Shown here: positions 15,201 to 23,313 of the stretch, one piece after another
How positions within the stretch are numbered: position 1 is the first letter of the stretch
How the letters are laid out: the number at the start of each line of letters is the position of its first letter
Notes under the pieces: generated by a model
What the model was told of the DNA's origin: nothing
Databases searched by the model: none
Seen by the model: only the letters and a program-made list of their open reading frames with translations
Assembly: GCA_018814885.1 (NCBI GenBank)
Contig: JAHIYU010000126.1
Span: 1-51,553 of the forward strand
Reading direction: 5' to 3'
DNA length: 51,553 nucleotides
Source of the DNA: a bacterium
GTDB taxonomy: Bacteria > Krumholzibacteriota > Krumholzibacteriia > LZORAL124-64-63
Program-made: the position numbers and the translations under genes

Positions 15201-17939
15201 ATGTCACGTACTGGTGCATCAGCCCTCGCGTTGCTGGTCTTGCTGCTGGCGGCGCCCGCCCCTGCGGACTGGAACCCGGAGATGTCCGCCAAGTGGGTCC
15301 AGTTCCCAGACCTCAACATCACCGCCCTCGACGTCAGCTGCTCACCGCCCATCCACTACTACATTCTCGCCGACGACTTCGAGTGCACCGAAACCGGTCG
15401 CATCACGAAAATCCACATCTGGGGGGCGTGGTACAATGATCATTATCCGTTCTTCGAATGGCCAGATAGCGTCACCTTCACCTTGAGCATCCATACCGAC
15501 ATCCCCGCTGATCAGAACCCGGACGGCTACAGCATTCCCGGCGAAGTGCTCTGGCACCACGAGTTCCAGCCCGGCGAATTCAGCTCCCGTGTCTGGCCGG
15601 CAGGTTTGCTGGCGGGTTGGATTTTCCCGTCCTTCATATACGATCCCGATGGCTCCAACGTGTGCTGGCAGTATAACTTCGACATCCCCCCCGACGAGGC
15701 CTTTCTGCAGGTAGGTACGCCAGGACAGCCCGTCATCTACTGGCTGGACATCAAGGCCGTCCCGGAGGACCCGGAAACCGCCTTCGGCTGGAGGGCATCG
15801 CTGGACCACTGGAACGACGACGCGGTGTGGGGCAGCGGCAGCGAGCCGTATCCGGGGCCGTGGAGCGAGCTGATCTATCCGGCGCAGCACGGGCTGGGCG
15901 GCCAGTCCGTCGACCTGGCCTTTGTCATCGTGGGCGAGGAACAGCCCGACCCGGACGACTTCGGCGACGCGCCCGACGCGGTCGGCGCCCACGGCTTTGC
16001 GACTCTGCTGGCCAACAACGGAGCCCGTCACGACATCGATGCCGACTGGTACCTGGGAGCCGGCGTCGATTCCGAACCCGACGGCCAGCCCGATCCCAAC
16101 GCCTTGGGCGACGACAACGACGGCAACGACGACGAGGACGGGGTGGTTTTCAACTCCGCCCTCATCCCGGGATTGCCCACCACCATCGATGTGACTGCCC
16201 AAGGTGGGGGGTACTTCTATGGTTGGATCGACTACGACATCGACGGCGACTGGGCCGATGCCGATGATGAGGTCTTCTTAGGAGAGAATGTGGTCTCTGG
16301 CGTCAACACCCTGACCTTCATCGTGCCTTTGAGTGCCTCACTCGGCACTACTTTCGCGCGCTTCCGCTTAACCCCATTAGCCGCTGTAATCTCCTTCGAC
16401 GGCCACGGCTACTCTGGCGAGGTGGAGGACTACCAGGTCGAGATCGTGGATGCCCAGGAAACGCTCGACTGGGGCGACGCGCCCGACGGACCCGGCGCCC
16501 TCGACTATCCGACCTTGCTGGTCAGCAACGGCGCCAACCACTTCGTCGTACCAGGTTTCTTCCTGGGCGGCCAGATTGACACCGAGAACGATGGACAGCC
16601 CGACGCTACGGCTACCGGCGACGACAACGCCGGTCTGGACGACGAGGACGGCGTGACCTTCACCAGTCCGTTGTATCCCGGCTACCCGGCGACCGTCGAC
16701 ATCGTCGCCTCGGCGCCCGGTCTCGTGGACGCCTGGGTCGATTTCGACCTCAACCAGAGCTGGCTCGAAGCCTCGGACCACATCCTGGCCTCGGTGCTGG
16801 TCGTACCCGGTGTCAACACCTTCATCTTCAATGTGCCGGCGAGCGCACCGCCGAACACTGATACCTTTGCGAGATTCCGCCTCAGTTCCCTGGGCGGCCT
16901 GCCGCCCGACGGTCCGGCCCAGGACGGCGAGGTCGAGGACTACCTGATCATGATCGACGACAAGTACGTGATGAAGTGGCTCCAGAGTCCCGACTTTGGT
17001 CTCTCGGGCATCGACGTGGCCGCGTGCATGGCGTTCTGGGGCGATGATTATCTCCTGGCCGATGATTTCCATTGCACTTGGGAGGGGCCGTTGACCGACT
17101 TCCACATCTGGGGCTCGTGGCGGGACGACCTCCTACCCTTCACCGAGGACCCGACGGCGGTGCGGTTCGTGCTCAGCATCCATGCGGACGTTCCCGACGG
17201 ACAGATAGCAGAATACAGCATGCCTGGCGATGTCCTGTGGTGGTACGAGTTCGACCCCGGCGAGTTCGAGGTGGAGATGTACGCCGGCGACATCGAGGAG
17301 GGATGGATGTACCCGCCCGAGTTGTACGAAATGCCGGGTGATTGGACCTGCTGGCTCTACAAGTTCCATATCGATCCGCACCTGGCCTTCCAACAGGAAG
17401 GTTCTGGGCTCGAGCCGGTGGTATACTGGCTCGACCTCAAGGCGTTCCCCTTGGACGGCAATACCCAGTTCGGCTGGAAGACGTCTCTGGATCACTGGAA
17501 CGATGATGCGGTCTGGGGCCTGGGCGAGGAGCCCTATCCCGGCCCGTGGTTCGAGCTGCGCTATCCGCCCGGGCACGTGCTGGGGGGGCAATCCATCGAC
17601 CTGGCCTTCGCCATCATGGAGGACATGATCACGGCCGTGCCCGAGCAGGGTCGGCCCGAGCGTGTCGGTTTGCACCAGAACGTGCCCAACCCCTTCAACC
17701 CGCGCACGGAGATCAAGTACTACGTGCTCGCCGACGGCGGCCAAGTGCGTCTGGACATCTTCGACGTGATGGGTCGCCGGGTGCGCACGCTGGTAGACGG
17801 CTTCGTGTCAGGCGGTACGCAGACGGCCGTCTGGGACGGTCTCGACGACGACGGTCTGGCCCTGCCGACCGGCGTCTACTTCGCGAACCTGTATACGGAT
17901 GGCGCCCACAAGACCGTCAAGATGGTCCTGCTGCGGTAA
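15201..17939 (+). CDS. Large secreted DUF7901-GEVED-GEVED-DUF7901 protein with sorting-type Ig domain (copy 2)
   Basis: 912 residues, starting at the ATG at 15201. The domain order is the same as in the gene at 12157: signal peptide (ALALLVLLLAAPAPA), DUF7901 (KWVQFPDLNITALDV), two GEVED modules, second DUF7901 (KWLQSPDFGLSGIDV), and the C-terminal Ig domain ending KMVLLR. Conservation between the two proteins is highest in the C-terminal half (VGLHQNVPNPFNPRTEIKY is shared) and lowest around the first GEVED module (residues about 330-400). Codon use there is less GC-biased (for example CCATTAGCCGCTGTAATC near 16374), suggesting relaxed constraint or patchy exchange. It probably has its own promoter because a strong terminator separates it from copy 1. 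Role unknown. Confidence 0.9.
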   Translation: MSRTGASALALLVLLLAAPAPADWNPEMSAKWVQFPDLNITALDVSCSPPIHYYILADDFECTETGRITKIHIWGAWYNDHYPFFEWPDSVTFTLSIHTDIPADQNPDGYSIPGEVLWHHEFQPGEFSSRVWPAGLLAGWIFPSFIYDPDGSNVCWQYNFDIPPDEAFLQVGTPGQPVIYWLDIKAVPEDPETAFGWRASLDHWNDDAVWGSGSEPYPGPWSELIYPAQHGLGGQSVDLAFVIVGEEQPDPDDFGDAPDAVGAHGFATLLANNGARHDIDADWYLGAGVDSEPDGQPDPNALGDDNDGNDDEDGVVFNSALIPGLPTTIDVTAQGGGYFYGWIDYDIDGDWADADDEVFLGENVVSGVNTLTFIVPLSASLGTTFARFRLTPLAAVISFDGHGYSGEVEDYQVEIVDAQETLDWGDAPDGPGALDYPTLLVSNGANHFVVPGFFLGGQIDTENDGQPDATATGDDNAGLDDEDGVTFTSPLYPGYPATVDIVASAPGLVDAWVDFDLNQSWLEASDHILASVLVVPGVNTFIFNVPASAPPNTDTFARFRLSSLGGLPPDGPAQDGEVEDYLIMIDDKYVMKWLQSPDFGLSGIDVAACMAFWGDDYLLADDFHCTWEGPLTDFHIWGSWRDDLLPFTEDPTAVRFVLSIHADVPDGQIAEYSMPGDVLWWYEFDPGEFEVEMYAGDIEEGWMYPPELYEMPGDWTCWLYKFHIDPHLAFQQEGSGLEPVVYWLDLKAFPLDGNTQFGWKTSLDHWNDDAVWGLGEEPYPGPWFELRYPPGHVLGGQSIDLAFAIMEDMITAVPEQGRPERVGLHQNVPNPFNPRTEIKYYVLADGGQVRLDIFDVMGRRVRTLVDGFVSGGTQTAVWDGLDDDGLALPTGVYFANLYTDGAHKTVKMVLLR

Positions 17940-17959
17940 CGGCCGATCCGTTCACCTCA

Positions 17960-17993
17960 ACCGGGCCCCGGGGGTGACTCCGGGTCTCCCTTT
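17960..17993 (+). terminator. Decayed terminator after DUF7901 copy 2
   Basis: CCGGGCCCCGGGGGTGACTC and the following CGGGTCTCCCTTTCC clearly derive from the terminator at 14915 (offset 3,045 bp, as for the start codons), but several stem pairs and the T run are lost. Read-through toward 18118 is possible. Confidence 0.4.
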
Positions 17994-18117
17994 CCACCGC
18001 CTCATCGCGTCGGATCCAGAAAACCGAGCTGGATGTCTGCATCACACCCCGCGTATGCTATGATGACGCGGAGGAGAAACCGCTGCGTTGATCGCGGCAT
18101 GTCGCGGGGGAGAGGAC

Positions 18118-18927
18118 ATGAGTGCTTTCATCAGACGCCTGTTCGTCGTCGCCGTCTCGCTCGCCGCTCTGCCGGCTCTCGCCGCCAACGTGGTGACGGT
18201 GCAGACCGTGGACGCGGAACCGGGCGACACATCCGTCCGGGTGGACGTCCATGCCCACAACGAGGTCGAGCTGCTCGAGTACTTCAACCTGCTGATCTTC
18301 GACGAGACCAGGCTCGCCTACGTCGACCTGGTGGCCGACAGGGGAGGGTTCTGGTACGGCTACTACCCCACCCGCGTCGAGGGCGACCACGTCTACGTGC
18401 ACGGTTGGGCCGTCGATTATCCCGACTGCATCGACCCGGTCGCCGGCGATCCCGGACCGCCCCTCTTCCATCTGCTCTTCGACGTTCTGCCGGACGCGCC
18501 GGAGGGACTGGCCGCGCTGCCCTTCGGCAGCGAGGGGGCGTTCGACGGCCACTGGAACGACTGCTCTGGCTACTCGGTGACGCCGGCGCCGACCTATCAC
18601 GACGGCGGCGTGCAGGTCGAGCCGACCACCGGCGTGGACGACGGCCGGGCCGTCGCGGTCGCGCCCCGCGCCTACCCCAATCCGGCGGCGGGCAGCACGC
18701 GGATCAGCTTCGTCCTGCCGGCGTCGGGCCGCACGGAGATCGTGGTCTACGACCTGGCGGGCCGGCGCATCCGGACCCTGACCGCGGGCGTGATGGCCGC
18801 CGGTCCCCACGGCGTGCCATGGGACGGCGCCGACGAGACGGGCCGGCCGGCTCCCGCCGGCGTCTACTTCTGCCGGGTGCGCTCCGCGGCGGGCACGGCG
18901 GTCGATAAGATCATGCTGGTCCGTTAG
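18118..18927 (+). CDS. Secreted cohesin-like protein with sorting-type Ig domain
   Basis: 269 residues from the ATG at 18118, which follows GGGGGAGAGG; an earlier start at 18088 lacks a site. A signal peptide (FVVAVSLAALPALA) leads to a domain whose opening (VVTVQTVDAEPGDTSVRVDV, then FNLLIFDETRLAYVDL) resembles cohesin/carbohydrate-binding beta-sandwiches used for extracellular protein-protein contacts. The C-terminal 85 residues are an FlgD/type-A-sorting-like Ig domain (YPNPAAGSTRISFVL, ending KIMLVR). Cys residues suggest an exported, disulfide-containing protein. A TATGCTATGAT patch at 18054-18064 may be the promoter -10 region. The gene ends 7 bp before the convergent histidine kinase. 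A cohesin role is inference from shape, not from a diagnostic motif. Confidence 0.75.
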   Translation: MSAFIRRLFVVAVSLAALPALAANVVTVQTVDAEPGDTSVRVDVHAHNEVELLEYFNLLIFDETRLAYVDLVADRGGFWYGYYPTRVEGDHVYVHGWAVDYPDCIDPVAGDPGPPLFHLLFDVLPDAPEGLAALPFGSEGAFDGHWNDCSGYSVTPAPTYHDGGVQVEPTTGVDDGRAVAVAPRAYPNPAAGSTRISFVLPASGRTEIVVYDLAGRRIRTLTAGVMAAGPHGVPWDGADETGRPAPAGVYFCRVRSAAGTAVDKIMLVR

Positions 18928-18934
18928 ACGATCA

Positions 18935-20299
18935 TCACCGCGGCAGCGTGAAGTGGAAGGCGCTGCCGCGCCCCGGTTCGCTCTCGACGCCGATTTCCCC
19001 CCCGAGCAGCTCCACCAGGCGCTTGCTGATGGACAGGCCCAGCCCCGTCCCTGCGTAGCTGCGCGAGGCGATCGCGTCCAGTTGCGAGAAGGGTTTGAAC
19101 AGGCTGCCCAGATCCTCCGGGGCGATGCCGATCCCCGGATCGATCACCTCGATGCGCGCCGACCGTTCGCCGCACCGGCAGCGGATGAGGATTTCCCCCG
19201 CGGACGAGAACTTCACGGCGTTGTCCGCAAGGTTCAACAGCACCTGGGCCACGCGCCGCCGGTCGCTGACGATAGTGCAACGCTCCTTGCCGCAGTCGGC
19301 GCGGACGGTCAGGCCCTTGTCGCAAGCCAGCGGCTCCACGGTGCTGATCGTCTGGTCGATCAGGGTGGACAGGTCGATCGGTTCCGGCACCGGCTCCATC
19401 CTGCCGGCTTCCATCTGCGAGAGGTCGAGCAGGTCGTTGATCACCGACAGCAGGTGATCGGCGCTGGCGCGCACGAAGCCCAGTTGCCGGGCCTGCTCCT
19501 CGTTGACGGGACCGGCCATCTCGCTCGACACCGTGGTCGTGAAGCCGAGGATGGAATTCAGCGGCGTGCGCAGCTCGTGGGAGATGGCGGCCAGGAACAC
19601 CGACTTGAGGCGGTCCGACTCCTCGGCTCGGTCGCGGGCCCGGGCCAGCTCGGCGGTGCGGTCGGCCACCAGCTCCTCGAGATGGTCGTGGTGGCGTTGT
19701 AGCTCCGCCTCCGCCAGCCGCCGCTGGCGGATCTCCGTCTCGATCCGCGCCACGTAGAGGGCGTTCGCCACGGCCAGACCGACGGTCTGACCGATGGAGC
19801 GCAGGATGTCCCTTTCCGCCGCCGACACGTCGCGGGGACCGTGGAAGATCAGGTTGATGGCGCCCAGGGCGCGGTCCTCGAAGAGCAGGGGGATCGAGAT
19901 GCCGCAGCCGACGCCCTCCCGCCGGGAGGCCTCGCGCAGGGACGGGGAGAGGGTCGGTTCGGTCTGCATGTTCCCGCACACGACAACCTCGCGCGTGCTC
20001 ACCGCGCGGCCGCTGAGCGTGCCCCGCGTGGGGTGCATGCGGATGACCGCGGTGGTCTCCTCGGTGAACTTGCGCGCATGGAGCAGCTCCAGCTCGCCGG
20101 TGGTCCCGTGGTAGAGGAAGAAGCTCACCGAGGGGGATTCGCTGTACAGCATCAGGGACGTGACCGCGCGTCGCGCGAGCGTCTCGAGGTTCGGCGCGCG
20201 GTACAGCTCGTCGGTCAGGGCGTTGATCGTCCGCAGCGCCTCGTTGGTGGCGCGCAGACGACCCACGTCGCTCCTGTCGTCGTGTCGAGGATCGATCAT
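18935..20299 (-). CDS. Cytosolic GAF-domain sensor histidine kinase
   Basis: 454 residues without membrane helices. Residues about 30-185 are a GAF sensory domain, 187-230 a coiled coil (RRLAEAELQRHHDHLEELVA), then a HisKA domain with phospho-acceptor His241 in ISHELRTPLNSI and an ATPase domain with N box LLNLADNAVKFS, G1 DPGIGIAPEDL, F box FKPFSQLD and G2 GTGLGLSISKRL. It autophosphorylates in response to an unknown cytosolic ligand and passes phosphate to a response regulator; none is encoded nearby, so it is an orphan here. It lies 45 bp downstream of the glycosyltransferase gene on the same strand and may be cotranscribed with it. Confidence 0.93.
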   Translation of the reverse strand: MIDPRHDDRSDVGRLRATNEALRTINALTDELYRAPNLETLARRAVTSLMLYSESPSVSFFLYHGTTGELELLHARKFTEETTAVIRMHPTRGTLSGRAVSTREVVVCGNMQTEPTLSPSLREASRREGVGCGISIPLLFEDRALGAINLIFHGPRDVSAAERDILRSIGQTVGLAVANALYVARIETEIRQRRLAEAELQRHHDHLEELVADRTAELARARDRAEESDRLKSVFLAAISHELRTPLNSILGFTTTVSSEMAGPVNEEQARQLGFVRASADHLLSVINDLLDLSQMEAGRMEPVPEPIDLSTLIDQTISTVEPLACDKGLTVRADCGKERCTIVSDRRRVAQVLLNLADNAVKFSSAGEILIRCRCGERSARIEVIDPGIGIAPEDLGSLFKPFSQLDAIASRSYAGTGLGLSISKRLVELLGGEIGVESEPGRGSAFHFTLPR

Positions 20300-20344
20300 G
20301 CGGTCGATTCTACCGCAATCGCGCGCCGAATGCGAGAAGCCGCC

Positions 20345-21823
20345 TCAGGCATGGGTCGGCGCCGCCGTCTGCGACTCGAGCCACGCTGGCAGCCAGGGGA
20401 AGGCGTCCGTCGCGGTGGAGGCGTTCTCCGCGAAGGCGCGCATCAGGTCCGTCCGGCGCGAGCGCCAGAGCGCCGTCAGCCACTGTTCGAGTGCCGCATC
20501 GGCCTCGGCCCGTCCGAGATCGACCGCCAGATCGCTGTCGCGACCGCCGATCAGGTCGCAGACCAGCACGCCCAGGCTCGCTGCCGGCCAACGTGCCGAC
20601 AACCGGCACGCCATGTTGCGGGCCGTCTCGATCTCGCCGTAGACCAGCAGGGCCTGCGCCAGCTCGAGGCTCTCGCCGCGGCGCTGCCTGTGTCGCGCGA
20701 TGAAGTCGGGCAGGACGCCGCCGGTGCCGGCGAAGGAGACGGCGGCGAGCAGCCCCTCCGGATCGCGCGCGTTGTGGTCGAGGGCCCGCTCCGCGAGACC
20801 GAGGGCGCCGGCGAGGTCGCCCGCCGCCGCCGCGAGGCGGCACAGCCCCAGCAGGGGCCGCACCGTGACGTTCTGCGCCAGGTGCGCCGAGGTCAGGTCC
20901 AGACAGGCGCCGAACTCGGATGCGGCCTCGTCGCCGCGTCCGCTGGCCTCCAGCAGCACGCCCCGTCTCAGACGGTATTCCGGCGAACGGCCGGCCAGTG
21001 CGCGCCAGCGTTCCAACCAGGCCAGCTCGCGTCGCGGATCGTCGTGCAGGCCCTGCGCCGTCAGGACGGTCAGGTCGCCCAGGAAGGGAAAGTCCGTGAG
21101 GGCCGCCGTCCCCGCGGCGTCGAAGGCCCGCACGGTCGCATCCGCCGCCGTCCGCCACGCCTCGCGATCGTTCCAGAAGCGCGCCTGCTCGAGGATCTTG
21201 TAGCGGCTGTACCAGTCCCGGGGGTTTTCCGCGACGCAGCGCTCCAGCAGACGGAGATCGCGGTGCCGCTTGTCGCGTGCGGCGGCCACGTCGCGCACGT
21301 AGCCCAGGTGTTCCAGCACGCCTTCGAGCCGGCGCAGCTCGCGACCGGTGCGCGCCAGGTACGCGCGGACCGAGGCGGTTGGATCCTCGTGGATGTCGTG
21401 GACGAAGCGGATGGAGGGGTCGCGCCGGAAGAGGCGCAGCAGACGCGACTCGCGCCTGTGCCCGTGGGGCAATTCGTCCCGCAGCAGGACTGTCGCGGCG
21501 CCTGCCGCGTCGTCGTCCAGCAGGCCGCGCACCGAGGCGGCCAGTTCCGGGGACACGCGTTCGTCCGCGTCCAGGAAGACGATCCAGTCGCCGCCGGCCA
21601 TGTCCAGGCTGGCGTTGCGCGCGGCGGCGAAATCGTCGCGCCAGGCCATGCGTCTCGTGGCGGCCCCCGCCGCCGCCAGCAGCCCGATCGTGCCGTCGAC
21701 CGACCCGGTGTCCACGACGCAGAGCTCGTCCCAGAGTCCGGCCACGCTTTTCAGCAGGCCGGGCAGCATCGACTCCTCGTCCCGGACGATCATGCAGATG
21801 GACAGGCGCGGCCGCTCGGACAT
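20345..21823 (-). CDS. SunS-like family 2 glycosyltransferase with helical-repeat tail
   Basis: 492 residues. The ATG at 21823 is preceded by AAAGGAG. The N-terminal 230 residues are a GT2 domain (RLSICMIVRDEESMLPGLL, CVVDTGSVDGT, WIVFLDADERV with the metal-binding D-A-D), closest in pattern to SunS-type transferases. The remaining 260 residues are alpha-helical with TPR-like periodicity (SRYKILEQARFW, RRGVLLEASGRGDEAASEF, LGLAERALDHNARDP), a common arrangement in enzymes that modify proteins. The nucleotide sugar and acceptor are unknown. It diverges from the aminotransferase and fusion genes at 22069-25201, all plausibly one glycan pathway, and precedes the histidine kinase. Confidence 0.85.
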   Translation of the reverse strand: MSERPRLSICMIVRDEESMLPGLLKSVAGLWDELCVVDTGSVDGTIGLLAAAGAATRRMAWRDDFAAARNASLDMAGGDWIVFLDADERVSPELAASVRGLLDDDAAGAATVLLRDELPHGHRRESRLLRLFRRDPSIRFVHDIHEDPTASVRAYLARTGRELRRLEGVLEHLGYVRDVAAARDKRHRDLRLLERCVAENPRDWYSRYKILEQARFWNDREAWRTAADATVRAFDAAGTAALTDFPFLGDLTVLTAQGLHDDPRRELAWLERWRALAGRSPEYRLRRGVLLEASGRGDEAASEFGACLDLTSAHLAQNVTVRPLLGLCRLAAAAGDLAGALGLAERALDHNARDPEGLLAAVSFAGTGGVLPDFIARHRQRRGESLELAQALLVYGEIETARNMACRLSARWPAASLGVLVCDLIGGRDSDLAVDLGRAEADAALEQWLTALWRSRRTDLMRAFAENASTATDAFPWLPAWLESQTAAPTHA

Positions 21824-22068
21824 CGAGATCTCCTTTGACCGGACGTGACGACCCGTCCGTTCCCCTCGCAACCGGCGTACCAGGCGCGGGGTCGCGCAAC
21901 CGCTGGAGCGACCGCCGGCTCGTGCTTCCCGGGTGGCTGTTCCCGGCAGCCGACTGGTCGGTAACTGGCCACTTGTCGCCGCATACAGAGGCCGCGCGCC
22001 CCCGGAACGTATCTCCCGACTGGTCCATGCCTTGCAATCGTCACGGCGGACCAGATCCGGAGGAACTC

Positions 22069-23313
22069 TTGGCCACTGCGATGACTGCCCGCGCAAGGAC
22101 CGGGCGACCGGCCCTTTTCGGCGGCGAGCCGGCCTTCTCGGCTCCCCGCCACGTCGGTGCGCCCAGCCCCGGCGACCGCGCTGCGCTCTTCAGGCGCATC
22201 GGCGAGGCTCTGGACCGCCGCTGGCTGACCAACCGCGGCCCCCTGGTGGAGGAGTTCGAGGGCCGGATCGCCGCGCGGCTCGGCGTCGGCCACTGCGTCG
22301 CCATGTGCAACGGCACTACGGCGCTGGAGATCGCCGTGCGGGCGCTGGGGCTCTCCGGCGAGGTCATCCTGCCCTCGTTCACCTTCGTGGCGACCGCGCA
22401 CGCCCTGCAATGGCAGCGCATCACCCCCGTCTTCTGCGACATCGAGCCCGACGGCTACAATATCGATCCGGCCCGGATCGCCGCGCTCGTCACGCCGCGC
22501 ACCACGGGCATCATCGGGGTCCATCTCTTCGGCCGGCCGGCGCAGGTCGAGGCCCTGCAGCGCGTGGCCGACCGTCACGGCCTGGCGCTGCTCTTCGATG
22601 CGGCGCACGCCTTCGGCTGCACTCGCCGCGGCAGGCCGGTCGGGGGCTTCGGACGCTGCGAGGTGCTGAGCTTCCACGCCACCAAGCTCGTCAATTCCGG
22701 CGAGGGCGGCGCCGTCGTCACCGACGACGCCGGGCTGGCGCGCAAGGTGAGGCTCATGCAGAACTTCGGCTTCGAGGGGCTCGATCGCGTCGTCCATATC
22801 GGCATCAACGGCAAGATGAACGAGATGGCCGCGGCGATGGGACTGACCTCCCTGGAGGCCGAGGCCGGGTTGGTGGAGACGAACCGCCGCCGTCACGAGA
22901 CCTACCGCAGGCTCCTGCGGGAGATTCCGGGCCTGGACCTGATGGGTTACGACGCGCGGGAAGACAGCAACCGGCAGTATGCGATCGTGGAGATCGACCG
23001 GTGCGCGGCCGGACTCTCGCGGGACCAGCTGGTGGAGCTGCTGCACGCGGAGAACGTGCTGGCCAGACGGTACTTCCATCCAGGCTGCCATCGCATGGAG
23101 CCGTACCGCTCGCTGTATCCACACGCCGGACATCTCCTGCCGCGCACCGAACGGGTCTGCGGACGCGTGCTGGCGTTGCCGACCGGCGGCGCCGTGAGCG
23201 CGTCCGACGTGACCCGCATCTGCTCCCTGCTGGACGACTTCGTCGCCCACGCGCCGGAGATCCGAGCCGGCTGGGCGGCGAGGCCCGGGAAGGGAGGCGG
23301 CGCGCGTGGCTGA
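22069..23313 (+). CDS. DegT/DnrJ/EryC1-family sugar aminotransferase
   Basis: 414 residues from a TTG at 22069, five bases after GGAGG; the ATG at 22081, 12 bases on, is the alternative. The family's PLP-binding features are present: GTTALEIAVRAL, FDAAHAFGC with Asp177, and SFHATKLVNSGEGG with Schiff-base Lys206. These enzymes transfer an amino group from glutamate to a nucleotide-linked keto-sugar, making amino-sugars for surface glycans or glycoproteins. The gene overlaps the following methyltransferase-glycosyltransferase fusion by 8 bp, so the two are translationally coupled and probably act on the same sugar. The exact nucleotide sugar cannot be read from the sequence. Confidence 0.92.
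   Translation: MATAMTARARTGRPALFGGEPAFSAPRHVGAPSPGDRAALFRRIGEALDRRWLTNRGPLVEEFEGRIAARLGVGHCVAMCNGTTALEIAVRALGLSGEVILPSFTFVATAHALQWQRITPVFCDIEPDGYNIDPARIAALVTPRTTGIIGVHLFGRPAQVEALQRVADRHGLALLFDAAHAFGCTRRGRPVGGFGRCEVLSFHATKLVNSGEGGAVVTDDAGLARKVRLMQNFGFEGLDRVVHIGINGKMNEMAAAMGLTSLEAEAGLVETNRRRHETYRRLLREIPGLDLMGYDAREDSNRQYAIVEIDRCAAGLSRDQLVELLHAENVLARRYFHPGCHRMEPYRSLYPHAGHLLPRTERVCGRVLALPTGGAVSASDVTRICSLLDDFVAHAPEIRAGWAARPGKGGGARG

Noticed and set aside
21880..22068. Sigma-54 promoter upstream of the DegT gene (CTGGCCACTTGTCGC)
   Set aside because: The GG-to-GC spacing is 9 rather than 10 bases and the TTGC box is absent.
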